Shown: piece by piece, positions 12,301-27,300 of the stretch
How positions within the stretch are numbered: position 1 is the first letter of the stretch
Layout of the letters: every line of letters begins with the position of its first letter
Assembly: GCA_011009095.1 (NCBI GenBank)
Contig: VTPC01003415.1
Span: 62,001 to 126,000, forward strand
Direction of reading: 5' to 3'
DNA from: Ignelater luminosus
Taxonomy: Eukaryota > Arthropoda > Insecta > Coleoptera > Elateridae
Length of the DNA: 64,000 nucleotides
Position numbers and translations under genes: made by a program
The notes under the pieces: generated by a model
Seen by the model: the letters and a program-made list of their open reading frames with translations, nothing else
Told to the model about the DNA's origin: nothing
The model's database searches: none

Positions 12301-15300
12301 TGCATTTTATTGGCCGTCATCCAATTGTGTCATTTAGCTTTAAAGATTAAGAATGCATCTTACATTGCATAGAAACTAATCATGACATCGAAAAAAGTTT
12401 GAATAAAATTAAAAATGGCAGGTGAATGTGTAAAAACATTTGTTAGCTATAAAGAACTGGCAAAGGCAGGTTAGAGCTGTCTTACAACTGAGTCATTTCA
12501 AAACAAAAAAAATTAATGGCAAAAATAACACCAATGAACACATTCTTGATGAAAAACTCGTACAAGGTTTGTATTTTTATAGGTTATGATTTTTCTGGTG
12601 TAAATACAGCAGTTGAATTTTTTTTAATTTGAGTTTAAATATAAAAATAAATCCATGTTTATTATTCTACGCTTAGTTTCCTGGTTAATGTTAGCTATTC
12701 AGGAGCCAATGTATAATAAACATAAAAACTGATTTATACATTTTAACCATGTGTTTTTACTACAACCGTTAACTTGTTTTAATGCAGTTCCATATTATTT
12801 TTAGAGTACAAAGCCCGAAGTTCAGGGTGACCTTTTAGTTAATATTCTGTTATAAACTAAATCATTTTTTAAAATAAACCTCAATGCAATTTTGACAATT
12901 TAGCTTGAATTGGAGGGAAAAAAAGAAATGCATGATTTAGAATAATTACCACACATTGTGTTAGTCAAAATAATAAATCTATCTTTATCCACTACGCATA
13001 AAAATGGAATCATAGTCACAGTCATCCTTATTGCAATATTGAATATAGTAAATGATAGCATCTCTATATTTAGATGCACTATGCCTTATTTTTAGATCCA
13101 GTCTACGTAATGAACATGTGTCAAATCCAATCGTTTTATTTCTAAAGAATTATATTTGCAAGCCGCCAGCACGTGGGTTAAATGAACGGGATGGTCTAAT
13201 AATAATATTTTACACACTGTGACAGCATTTTTGCATTGTCATTGTGTTCACTATTATTTTTTTACTAATAATGTAATATTTTAGAAACACGCTTGTATTA
13301 AAAATATCATCACCTACAATAACATTTTTCTTTCTTTGCTAAATTTACCACAGAAACAATAATCACTAAAGAAAGAACAAACAATTTATGACTCATATCT
13401 GTAAATGCCAACATTAAATTACCCTATTACGTTAGTTTTCACGTGACAAGCCAAAATACCTATTCACACTTACGAAAGACTTTTGAAAACTTCACACACG
13501 ATTGCTATTTATGGATATGTAAAAGAATTTCACCGATACCTAACTTACCTCTTCGTGATTTAATTTTGATGTGTCTTCATAATCACCACCACCACCTGAT
13601 TGATCCTTTTCTGTGTCCAAATCCTTTGAAGTAATCGAAAAGGCCATTAAAACAAACTAAAACTAGAGAACGAAATACTCACATCTAGATTATCAAAAGC
13701 AACAACACCAGTAGATCTTCTCTTCGGTCGTCTCCTCCTTTGTATTGCTGCTTGTGTAGCAAGTGTGGCTTGGGCATTTCTAGCATCATTTTCTTTGTCT
13801 TGTTCTGGTAACAAAAATGTACATCAATTACATACTACGTCATATTAAATTAAGTAGAATTAATGTTTGTATAATCTGGTAAATAGAGGTTTTAATCTTC
13901 AACAGTTAAATTTTTTACAGCTGGTATTATCAGATTTAAGTAAAGGTACATTTAGTTAATTGTCATTTATTATCAACCTTTTTTTAAATTACCGTCGAGT
14001 AGTATAATGAACCATCTTCTGGGTAATTTTGGCTTTAAAACATGCAGAAGACATTTCCCTACCACTTTTCTTAATAAGAATTTTTGATATTTTGACAAAT
14101 AATGATGTACCCATGTCTACACATACAAGGCCCACACTGAAAATATCTAGAATGCCTAGGTTCCTGCAAGCTACCCTAAACAATATCATTCTTTTGTTTT
14201 TGTTGGACGTTTTACAAAGCAGTTGCTTTTTTCCAAAGTGAATTTGCTTTTACAGTTTGTTTGTTATCCTATTTTGAAATTGTTGCGTTGCAGTTATAAT
14301 GAATTTAACTAGAGAACATTTTCGTGCTATGATTTATTACGATTTTAAAAGTTCGCTTTCTCCAGCGCAGTGAGAGAAGACTTAAAAAAGCATATGGTGA
14401 TGAAGCCCCATCTAAGGCCACCATGTGTAATTGGTACAATGAATTTAAACATAACCGTTCCTATCTGAATGATGAATTTCGTGAAGGTAGGCCGCCTACT
14501 GCTGTGACCGAAGAAAATGTTGCTGCTGTTCGGGCCTTGATTGAAGAGACGAGTAACATAGTTATATTCAGGCAACATTAGGCATTGGTATGAGTCACAT
14601 TCGAACAATTCTACGCCAACATCTAGGTGGCAAAAAAATATGTAGCCGTTGGATCTTACATAATTTATCTGATGCTGAAAAGCAGCAACGTATCGATTGG
14701 TGTAGAGAAACACTTGTAAAATACAACCAAGGAACTTCAAATTCCGTATGGAATATTGTGACAGGAGACGAATCCTGGATATATAGTTTCTATTCCGAAA
14801 GAAACTGGTCAGAGTGCTCAATGGGTGTTTGAAACAGATGCTGGGCCTACGAAAGTAAGAAGAACAAGAACTGTTGGCAAGAAAATGATAGCAAGTTTCT
14901 TCTCGAAAACTGGGCACATTGCTACAATTGTGCTAGAGAATCGAAGGACGGTTAATGCAGATTGGTACACTACAGTTTGTCTGAAGTTATAAGAAAAGTA
15001 GAAGAAAAACGCCCAAAAAGAAAAATCGTCCTACATCATGACGATGTCTCATCACATACGGCTAAGCAAACGGTCATGTTTTTGGAAGTTTTGAAGGTGA
15101 CAAGAATGAATCATCCCCCATATAGTCTTGACCTAGCATCTTGTGATTTCTTCTTGTTTCCCAGAATTAAGAATAAGATGCGTGGAATCACCTTTTCGTT
15201 GACAACTTAAACTGTTGAAATGTACAAAAACTTGATTTCTGAAGTGACGCAAGAAGAGTAGAGTAACTGTTTTAACGACTGGTTTTATAGAATGCAAAAG

Positions 15301-18300
15301 TGTATAAATTATAAAGGGGAATATTTTGAAAAACAGTAAACCTGTTTTCTTTGTTCTGTTATTTATTTTTCTATTAGTTTCTAAAAATTTTTAGTGTGAC
15401 CCTCGTAACTCTGAATACCGATAACACTGAAATTAGGATAAATCAACCATAAGCCTACTCACAGCTAAACAGTTTTTACATTTGTAAACATTTGCAGCTA
15501 TTTCATTTATTATATTTTCATTTGTTATGTATGTCTCGAACAAGTGAATGCACAATAATTATTTCAACTTCATCTTTATTTTGTACCCTAGTCACTAGTG
15601 TATAGAATTTCAGATTTTGGAATGGAACAATATTAGAGCATAATGAACACGAGTTATTTTAGGAAAGTATTTAATGGGTGTAAAAGAATAATAATTGTTG
15701 CACCTGATATCCTAAATATAAGCAGCGATAATTGATGTATCAAAATTAGGATTGCCAGATTTCTTACAAACAAATATGGGACAGTACAAAAAAAAAGCAA
15801 AGAGGAGTTCATCAATGCCTTCTACAGTGCGACCAACCTCAGAAAAGCCCCGGAAAATATGTGAACTGATTTCAATAACAAACAACGTCGACCAATCAGA
15901 AGCATAATTTTACTCGAGTACATTAACTGACAAAAAGTTGTCTTAGATCTATTACATGTTATTGGCGGTGTTTAGTTTTTTTAAATTTCCCTCCAGAAGA
16001 TTTTTTTGGATGCGAGTGTACTTGGTCGACATGTAGCTCCCCCGTACACGCCCACTCGGGGCTTTTCTGAGGTTGATTGAGCTGTATTGCAAAAGCATTA
16101 GGCTCTGAAGACGACATGAGGAATATGCTTTGGGCTTCAAAATGAACAAGTAGAAGGTATCCCTTGAACTCTGAAGTTGAAATATGGGACATCTTGGCAT
16201 CTCAACAAGTATAATACAGGAGGTCTGGCAACCCTGTCAAAATGAGAATTTATTCTAGAATATCTTGCACTGTGTTCTATCAAACATTACAATTTGGATC
16301 AACTTTCCTTTTATTTTCTACAGCCTGTGTCAATTCTTAAACACACAACATGCGGTATGTTATACTGAATTTCATCTCTGACTTCTGTAATAACCTTTTT
16401 AAATCTGCCCATATTCATATTTCTTGAATCTCCTACTTTGCTAAAAAATATTCCCAAGTAGAAAAATCAAAAGGCTTTAGATCATGCAAATCAAGTGGCC
16501 ATTTTTCAACAGTGAAGATCCATTTACAACCAATTTGCTAACGGCACACTTCAATCGCGAATTCTAAATTTCATGGCACCACCGTTAGATGCTTACATTA
16601 AAAATTTGCTGTCGACTTGGCTAAACTTTGACTTCGGTGGCGAAGTTGAAGTATGCAAACTGTAAATTTCAATTAATTCAGCTGTGACACATGCACAGTT
16701 TGCCTTATTTAAAATTTAGATTGTTTTTATTTGCCTGTTTTTGTTTGCAATTCTGTTATAGCCCAAAAGTCATAAAATTGGATTTTATTTAATTTTTTTA
16801 TTTGTAAAAAGCTGCGAACCTAAAAATAAAGTTTGATCTTGTTATAGACAAAAACAATGACTGTTAAAATATAAAAATACAATTGATCAGTTAATAATAA
16901 TTGATCTAACCTTGGAATCCTGCCAATGTGCATAACTTACAATTAAAATAAAGTTGACCATCTTTACTTTTTCCATTATTCCAACCAGGCTATCCCTCAA
17001 CATATACTATAAGCACTGGGAAGAATCCTGTTAGGTACCAGACAATAAGCCAGTTGCATTATACATTCGACTATGTCATATTCATTCACACTTGTTAATT
17101 AATTAGTTTACTGACTCACAGAATCACATGGAATTCCCAATAGTCTTTCGTTCACACCAAACTGTTTTCTAGACTAGACTAAACTAGATGGCCACAAAGA
17201 ATCCTGTCGGTACTTTGGAATTTCTCTCAGCAATTTATAAGCTGCTATTACTGCTAATAATATGCTTGTAAAAAAATACATAAAAATGCTTTTGTTTTGA
17301 AAATTTGTAAGTAGGTTGCTTGGGATGTATCCCAAGGTTTAGTTTCAGGGCCAATTTTGTTTCTCCATTTACATCAATAAATCTTCTACAATATAACTAG
17401 GAGAAATAATGGATAAAATTTTTACAGTACAAATATGATAAAAAAAATGTATCTCCATTAAAAGGTCAATGACTTTTAAATTAACTTTATAACTGACCTA
17501 ATACTATAACACTTAAAAATTATAACACACTGTATAATAAGATAACCTTGAAAAATGAAGTCGAGAAGTAGAAGCTTTAAAATAATTCATTTTGGAAAAA
17601 ACCAAGAAAATTATAATAGTAGTATGTGTAACTAATTATAGCTTGACATTTTTATTACACATAAACAAATCCTTGCTTTTGAAAACGAAAAACATCTGGA
17701 GCGAATTTAGGACTATCATGTCATATTAAAAGGTTACAAATTAATTTCAAGGCGTTTTTAGACATTCTTGCTTTATCTTTCGATTTATTGAGGAATTACA
17801 GCATTTCACAGTAAAAACAAATTACATTTAATTCGGACAGCAAAACAAACTACATTTTTTTAAAATAAGAACTGTTTACTTTGGCCCATCACAATTTATT
17901 TTGTTAATAAACACTCACGTGGAGAAAAACATGAATTGCAAACATAGAGTTTTAAAAGTTACATAAAAAACATCCCTGTTTATTGTTGGTTACTAACAGA
18001 CTGTCAAAATATAGCAATTGAAGGGCAAAAATATTAATTGGAAGGATAGTTCAATAACAAATGTTTGTCAACCAGAGTTTATGGTGTTACCTTGTTTGAA
18101 ATCTTAAGATTTACATACCAGAATTATAACATGTGATCATGGGTGCCCATTCATTTGCAAAATTTCATCCCCCAGGTTGCCGTAAATCCGTATTGCCCTG
18201 AATGGGCACCCTTGACTATAGGGAGGGGTGTACCTTTCTGGCGTTCTGAAATTAATTAATATGCATTTTAAGCATATTTTTATGATTTATTAAAAATCTG

Positions 18301-21300
18301 CAAAAAAACTGCGAAAAAAGTGAGCTTTTTCAAATAAAATGTTAATTAAAGAAACAAAGACCTCAATGATCTGTCTGGTGTTTTGAATTTAAGAATTAGG
18401 ATAGAAAGAGTGATAAAATGACGCAAATTTCAAGTGGTTAGGATTGGGTACGATAAGTGACATTTTCCGTTTATGGTTTTTCGTGTTTTACATGGAACCG
18501 CCCATGTCTAGCGTTCTGGCGTTTTCACCAAAGTACTTGTATTTCGCCACTTTATAAAAGTTTATAAACGCCAGACAGTTAGGATTCATGGAAAAACTAG
18601 ACTTCTTCATAATTTCCACTACGAGCGCATGTCCACACCTAGCTCGTTGAAATTTTCACCAGAGTACCTAGATACCTTTCTGTGTCAATGTGTAACAATG
18701 CCATAAAGTTAGGATTCAGGTCTTCTTTTTCTGTAAGTGGCTCTTGTACTATTGATAGTAATGATTTTTAAAGGTATTTCAATGCTGCTACTGTATCCAA
18801 GAAACAAAGAAAACCTTGAATATTTAAAAATAAAAGTAGTAACCTTATGTACTGTACTTTTTGACAAGTGACAACTGTCAATTTATCTCACCTTTACAAG
18901 TTGTGTTTTCAGTTCTTTTTCGAGTCTTTTCTTTCATTGTTTTTCCAATTTGTTCTCAAGTCCTTTATTAATAAAAAAAACATTGTTTATAAAGAAGAAA
19001 CAGGTTCGGAAGACAAACTAATTAAAAAATTCAACCAGAGCATAAGAATTATGACTCGTAAGAGATGACATGTTACAAGCTTTTTAGAGTGAAGCACTAT
19101 ACAAAGAGCTAGAAAATGTCAAGAAATTGGTGGTGGTAATATTGAACATCTACTATTACGTTAAATTCATTGAAAAGAAATCTTAATTTATAACTTGTAC
19201 GTACAACAATGAAAATTTCAATAAGTGCTTTACTTAGTTCTTTTTATTTAACACAAAAATGAATTATATAAAAAACAACTAGGTATTTTAGAAATATTGT
19301 AAAATATAAAATATAAAACCGCCCCAATAAAAAGATCAAACTTATTTTGACCTGTTCGGAAGCATACATTATTTTTTTAAATGGCATCTAAGATACGACT
19401 TAATGAAGATATTACAACTTTTAAATCATACTATCAAATGCTCTCGCCTAATCAATTTTCTTAACCTTTCCTTATCATGCAGTGTTGCCAAATTAAAAAA
19501 AGTTTAACAGTCCATATCTCAAAAAATATGTAGTTAACAGCAAATTGATGTAGGAATTTTCCGTTTGTCTTAAGATGCACAATAACATACTGTAAATATT
19601 TATCATCTCAAATACACCCTGCATAACACATAAAATATACAACTTTAATAAAATTAATAAACGTCAACAACTAAACAAAGAAACAACGTCTAACAATTAT
19701 CATAGTGTCCCAAATCAAGAATTTAAGTTTTGAAATATTCTTTAGTTCTACAGGACAGTCCAAGTACACTGCGCGCATAAAACAATGCATTAGATGGAGA
19801 GTGCTACTGGAGTCACCTGCAGTGGAAATAGAAGCAAGACTCATTCCTACAACTTGTGACATAAGCAAAGCACTTGCTGTGCACCCACTTTGTTTTTAAT
19901 ATACAGTGTGTCCAAGATAAGGATGCACAGCATGGGGATCTTGGAAACGGTAAGAAGTACAGCATTGGTTAACTGAGATGAAAGTTGGCTATTCTATGTT
20001 GGCGTTTGCAAAATCTAGATATCTTGGATAATTTCGGAGATATTTAAAAAAAAGTACAGAAATTTTATTAGCATATTTTATTAGAAAACAAAAAGTGGCA
20101 ACGGAAAAGTGATTTTAGTTTTTCGATATCTCTTCAAATAAATAAAAGAAAAAATAATAATGAAAATCGAGAAATCTACTTTTTTCTAAATATCTCTGAA
20201 ACTATTCAAGATATCTAGATTTTGCAAACGCCAAGAAAAAGGTCCTATAGATAGCCAATTTTCATCCCATTTAACCGATCCTGTATCTCTTACCGTTTCC
20301 AAGATCCCAATGCTGTGCATGCTTATCTTGGACACACTGTATATCAATTTGTCTGTTTCCAAAGCAGCACATCTTTAATTCTAGCATGTACACTGAAAAC
20401 AAAAGCCAGTTTTATGAATATAATGTAATGTAACAAGTGGAAATTTGAATATTGTTTTTATTTTACTTTCTCAGTTATTTAATTTTAATAAGAAGTTATT
20501 CTTTTTGCATTGTTTTTATAAAATGACAATTTACTAAACTCTGGTTAAGATTAAACTATGAAAAGATAAAATTGCGTTGTTCAGAAGTATAAAATCACGA
20601 GATTAATTATGCAACCAAATTATTAGATTGGTAACACTGCTTAACCAGTGCACACACTATTTGTAAGGTTTTAGTTGTCACAATGCATTTTCTGTTTATA
20701 TTTTGGTTGTGTTACACATATGCTACTTTTAACCTCACTTAAACTTTTTATGGTGATTTTACGTGTTTAATAGAAAAGATGGAACGTTGCTGCTGCATTC
20801 CTCTTATTGACATCCAAGAATAGATTTCAAATCTATCTGAACAGTAAACATCAAAATCAATAAATCCTGTATAAGGTCACTAATATTTTACAAATATGCT
20901 CTATAATAACTATGTCTATGTATTTCATTAACGAATTCATATTTAGATGTTTCCTAAGAAAGATTATTTTGTATTCACTGCAATTTTACAATCAAAGGTA
21001 CCAAAATTAACAATTTAGAACTTTTTCTATGTTGCCACGATATGTCAATCTTGATAGTTTGGATAGATTTGGAATCGAGTATATGCAGTTTACAGTACTC
21101 CTGAAAATACCATTAAATAAAACTAGGCAGTACATTACAAAACATAGCATTTTGTTCTTTGTTTATCAAGTTCTGCATCTGTTCCTTTTATTTCATCTAA
21201 ATTTCCGTTATTTATACAGGGTGTTTCCGGTTTATGTAGTCAAACGTCAAGAGGTAATGCAATATCGAAAAATAAGTGCTCTTTGTTGCATAGACTTATA

Positions 21301-24300
21301 AACGCTAAGTTTCTGAGACACAGGGTGTTAAAGAACGCACCCCCTCTCCAAATCTGCACCACTGATAAGGTTGTAAATTATAACAACCTGTAAGATGGCA
21401 GACACCTCATAAGCCCTACACAAAACTACTGTGTAATATTTCAGCTACTTCACCAGTTATTTGAAACGTACAAGATCTCTACATTAACAATAAGTTGCAG
21501 GAGTTTAAAAAAATTTAAATTACCAGTAACTTTGTTTGGCAAATTGAGTGTAAAATACAAAAACATTAGAATCAGTGGCATAACATCTTTTTTTGCAGAA
21601 GTATGAATGCTCATCCCTGCATCTCTGCTCATGGTGAAGGGCATCAACTACAAAAACTGTAGAACAAAAACCATTCAAGAAATTTCAGCTCAATATCATA
21701 CGTTGTATTTGAAATAGCAAAGAAACAAAGAATTTCTAGAAAAACTTTAATGCTCGTTTATTCAGCAAAGTACACTTATTTTTCAATGTTCTATCACCTT
21801 CAATGTTTGACTACACAAACCGGAAACACCCTGTATACTTGATGTACTTCATCTATATTGCAACTCGGTGAGCTTGCATCACAAACGCTTTTCTTTGCTA
21901 CTGAATTCCCAGACAGTGTTCACACATCTTTTAGCCGAAACATACACACCATCAATAATAATTCTTAGTGAGACATGCATAACAACTGATATCAAACCAT
22001 TTGAGGTGGACATTCAGAGATACATCAGTGTTTGCTGTGATTCTCACAGCAGGCAACTGGAGGTGTACTTGTATTAATAAGGAAGGATATAAAATTTACG
22101 TTTATGTCTTCAGCAATACTAGAAAAAAATGCCTGGATCTTAAGTGTAAAAATACTAGGTGCCTTAAAAGGAATTTACACAGTGTTATACCATTCGCCGA
22201 ACTCAAATCACGCTCAGTTCTTAAATTTTCTACAAACATGGTGCGAGGAGAATCTAGTTCCACATAATGTAAATTACATAATAGGAGACTTTAACATTGA
22301 TGTTTCAAAAACTTGCACTTTTTTTGTATGAAACATCATTATGATGAATAAAGTTTCTACTACTACTACTACTACTACTACATCTTGTTACATAGTGGAC
22401 GCAGATGAAAGATTTCATTTCTTTAAGAAATTAAAGAAAAATTTTTTCCAGAGTATTTACCCTCTCAAGAAAAGAAGATGAGCTTAATTTTGGAATGTTG
22501 CAACTATCACTTTGTCTAGATCTTGTGTCAAAATCTTCAAATACGTCAACTTTATTTTTCAATGAAGCATCTATTCGAATGATTTTCATTTTTTTTCTTT
22601 ACCCCCCACCTTTATGGCAACCCCCATTTTTTCTTAGATTCTTTAGGTGGTAGTAGTATTTATAACATCGTTTACTATTTTTTTGTTTAAATATATAACA
22701 AAGTTAATTCTTTATTTAAGTGTGCGAATGTTTGAATTTTTTTAATTCTAATTAAAAACAAGCAAGTGGAGATCTAGGGTTAAGTCTTGCACAACTCTGG
22801 AGGAAGAGCCCGGTCAGTACACTCGTTCCTGAGATATGTCACTTTTAAAAAAAAAATAAGATAATTTCGTTTTTAGCAAACATCTAGTAAGCTGTGAACT
22901 TTTTTGAAAAAACAAAAGCATAAGTAAACTCATCTCCAAAATAGCTAAAACTTTTCTAATGTAACCGACTTCGCATCTCTTACAATTTCCGAGATCCCAA
23001 TAGTGAGCATCGAAATGTGGACACACTGTATATATCTTTATTTTTAAGGATGATGGACTAGACTAAATATACAAGATATATTGCAACCTCTTTTTGAAAA
23101 TTTAACATGAATAATGGGGTTTAGAGTTGTTTAGCAATAATCTGGTGTTATTAAAACTTCTAATAGTTTATACTCATATTAGAGAATGCTGTTTGGATGC
23201 TACATGTAATAATTTTTTGTGAACGTTAACTGAAATATTAGCCTCACCGGGCAGAGGGGCACTTTTGTAATAGATTATCTGTTATTTCTTGCATCGTTAT
23301 TTTCCTCTACCTACAATTCAAGTTAATTAGAAATAATAAAATGATTTCTTGAAAGGACAGAATGTAGAACAAATACCTACTACTTAAGAATAGAAACAAA
23401 TTGCATAAGTATAAAGATCTTTGGTTTTATCTCCACAAACTCGATTACCTTTATTATCCTGAGATTTAGGTCGTCGCAATGGTAGTGTAATAGTCGCTTC
23501 GGCTGTTTCCACAGGATTCGAGGCAGGTCGTGGTGGTGGATTTGTGACGGGGGTTGGCCGCCGTAAAAAGGACGGAGTTGATGGTGTTTCTGTATCCTTA
23601 GTTGCATCTTCTAATTTGAACTGCACAAAAATATAATCTCTAAATGTCTACCTCACAAAGTTCATGCAGTTAATTCATTTCAATTGTTTTTAATAGTGTG
23701 TCATGTATCATCAATTCCAGTTTAATATAAACTTACTACGTCTTGTGATGGGTGGAATGTTGTTGGTGCTGTTGTTGAAGTTTTTAGAAATAAGAAAAAT
23801 GTGCAAAATAATAAGATATTGTGTAGTGTTAAATAAAAAGATTGTTTATATAGTTATTTATTAATCATTAATAAATGCTTTATTAATTATTAATAAATAC
23901 AAAATAAGAAAATATTAAAGCATAAAATACTGATAGATTTCTACTTTAGTAATACTAAATAATACACACATAAAACAATAATTAAAAATAAACATAACAG
24001 AAATAGAATGATAATTTATATACATTGCAGCCCTAATAAATTAAAATAAGCTCTGTAATACTACGTAGAATATAAAACATTGTTATAGCAACAAAACAGG
24101 AGGGTTAACAAGTATGCAATATGAAAGAAGGGATTGTACAAACAATATAAGCAAAACATCAATAACAATACAGGTGCAACCTGCAAAAATAAAAGAAAAT
24201 CAAATTCTTGGACAAAGCAAAGTGTAAGGATGTGTTTGAAATTGTGCCAATACAAAAAAAAAAAGTCGAATTATAAAGTAAATTCACTTTTAATAATACC

Positions 24301-27300
24301 AACTATAGTTGAAGGTTCAAAAATAATAATTATTGTTAATTCAAGTAACCATGTACCACCAAAAAATCTTCTTCAAGCAAGTTTTTTGATAAATACATAC
24401 CTTGCTGCCATTATCGACTCTAAGTCTCCACGAAGGCCTGCGTTCATGCACAGGTGCAGGCTCTTCATTATCACGAGTAGGCATAGTAGGTGCTGCTGTT
24501 GTTATGGTGGCAGTAACACTCACACCGTTAGAGGAATCCCCCTTAGTACCCGACTGTTAGTATATACATATGATCTGGTCAGTGGCGTATGTGACAAAAT
24601 TTCAAAATATACAAAATCTATCATATAACTGCATGAATTAAAAAAAAAGAATTAAAAAAAATATTAGTAACTTCTTATCACTTAATTTTGTTGATAAAAG
24701 TGATATAGATAGCCAAGTCGAAGCAACTGCTGTTATACTTCACACAGTTACATTTTGTTATTTTGCATATTGAAATTTTTTAAAGAAAGCATAAAGTTGT
24801 TATCACAAGTTATTTATTAATATTTAAATTTCTTTTGTTACTTTATCCTTACCTGTTCATTATTGTTATTATTATTATTATTAACTCCTGTTTGATTTTT
24901 CTTTTTGACAAGTTGTTCGGCAGATTTAATCTCTTCAAGAGTTACACCTTGAGTAGATCTCCTAGTTTCACGCACTCTCTTGGCGTGTGCCTTTCTTTGT
25001 GTTTCACTTTCTTCGTCTCTCACAGGAGGTACAAATGACCTGGGAAAATAAAATTAAGTATTCGTACAAATAGAATATATGCAAAATGGCATTTTTCTGA
25101 TAACAATGAAATGAATATTAGTAACAAACAATTAAACATTAAATAATTACGAAAAAAGAATTTGAAAAAATTTAAAAATTTGCAAGAGGGCAGAAGAAAT
25201 TTTTAAATCTGTGTTAATCCATCAACCAGAGGTAAGTTTTATGAAAAATCTAAATAGTTTAACATAAACGAGTAAAAAAAAAACAACAAAAATAAAATAA
25301 AATAAAAATTAGTTCCAGCATCAGCTTAATAAAGAAAATAACCACTCTATATAGTTGGGTATCATACTTAAAGAAATTTTTAATCACGGCTAGTCTGTTC
25401 CCGCCCGGAGAAGTTGGTGTGGTATTCGATGCAACAGTAGTTGTGGGTAGTAGAGTAGTGGCACCTAGAGCCAATTTTAAACCGCTGGGGCACCAGCAAT
25501 GAAGGTTTCAATGAATACATGGACAAATGGTACAAAATGAAAACAATGAAGAAATGAATACAAACCTTCTAACTGGTTGACTTCCGGGCAAGGGACTTGT
25601 GGCAGGAGTGGGAGAATTTGAAGTGCTCGTATTTACAGATGAGGTTGTACTACCAACAGTTGTGCTATCCAAAGAGTTCTCTTTACCTGTACTTCTAAAA
25701 ATTAAAAAAAGAGATTTTTAGTTTCTGTTGTAAACAATTAAACAAGGAAGAAAGGAAAAATTATTTTATTATTATTAATTTTTTATTTAAGCACTATATT
25801 AGCTGCTTTGAAAGATAGAATATACAGATGATGAAGCAAAGAATTTAAATAAAATTAATCAATTCATGCAAAAGAAAGAAATTGTAATATTTGAGCTTGC
25901 TAGTAATTACACAACAGTTCATAACATCAAATCATGGCTTTCAGGATTAGGTCAGTTATCACTTTTCACGTGGCCTGAGAATTTTTAAAAAGGTGTCATT
26001 TAAGGTTTAGTTTTAAGATTATTCGAAACTAACTTGACAACTCTAACGTAAATAACCGTATAGAAGTGAAAACAGGCAAGAAATCTTGCAGATTCTTACA
26101 ATAATTTTGGGGTTATTTCAGCAAACTGTATGAAATTGGCCTAATTTGCAAACTTCGTAATTTCAAAAATCACAATTTTAAAAACATTTTGCAAAGGTAA
26201 TACTCCTGACTTGTACATCAAAATTTAAAGGCTTTAATTATTTATTAATAAAAAAGAAGATTGAAATGTGCTTCAACAAATGCTGTAAAAATCCCAATTC
26301 TGACAAAAACAAATTTACGACATTAAAAGATTAAAAGTTGACAAATACAATAATGTTCTGTACATCTTATAGCTTGAAGCAGCTCGAGTCACATTACACG
26401 TTTGCCAATCATTATTCAAAATGTGTGTAGTTTTTTAGCATCTGCAATTTGAAGATGTAACAATTTGATCCGTCAGAACCTCTAATGTTTGTGAAGTGTC
26501 CTTTTGTAAGTTGTACACAAAAGAATCAGATATTGTAATGATCCCAAAAGTGGATTCTTTACAATTGCAGCCTAAAGTTGAGAATTCTTATGACTATCTG
26601 ATTTAATAAGAAAGTTAATCTTCTGCTTGGATATCTTGTAATTCCTAAATCTTGTAGGCTTACAGGTAGCGTTAATATTATAGTGAACAAATTTGAAATG
26701 GAATATCTTTATTAAATTAATTATTAATTACAAATATTTTTCAATAGGTTGTCCTTTATACTAATATATTTTTCTACATCTTTTTGGTCAAGACTTAAGT
26801 GATTTATGAATTATATCTTGAGGAATATTACGAACCTCTTGAATAATGGCTTTTTTAAGGCCATTAATGGTGCTTACTTTTCTTTTGTTCAGTTGCGATT
26901 TTAAAATACCCCCATAAGAAATAATGGCATGGGGCTGCATCGGGGGAATTAGGCATCCATTCAGTTGGCCTTATGTACTTAATTTTCTTTTCTTCTAAAA
27001 AATTAAGCGTTACCTTTGCGGTGTGGGCTGGTGCTAAATCCTGATGAAACAGGTAATCTCTATCAGGATACAGCCTTCGAGCTTCTTTCATGAAAGATTT
27101 TAAAACAGACTGGATGTAATACTGGGCGTTAATTTTAGCACCCGGTTTGACAAAAATTGGTTTTGTGGGCCCATTCGCAGAAATTGCTAACCATACCATC
27201 ACATCCTTTGGATGCGAAGGAGTTGAGTATGGCTCGCATACTGCTCAGATTTCTTCAAGGCTTATGTATTGTATTCTCCGTTTTCCACAAGAATTTATTA

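Noticed and set aside
14345..14917. 190-codon minus-strand ORF
   Set aside because: It is exactly antisense to the mariner transposase (14299-15330) and has no motif of its own.
24134..24628. 164-codon plus-strand ORF
   Set aside because: It runs antisense through Mbs exon 13 and its intron; low-complexity Lys/Asn content and no motif.
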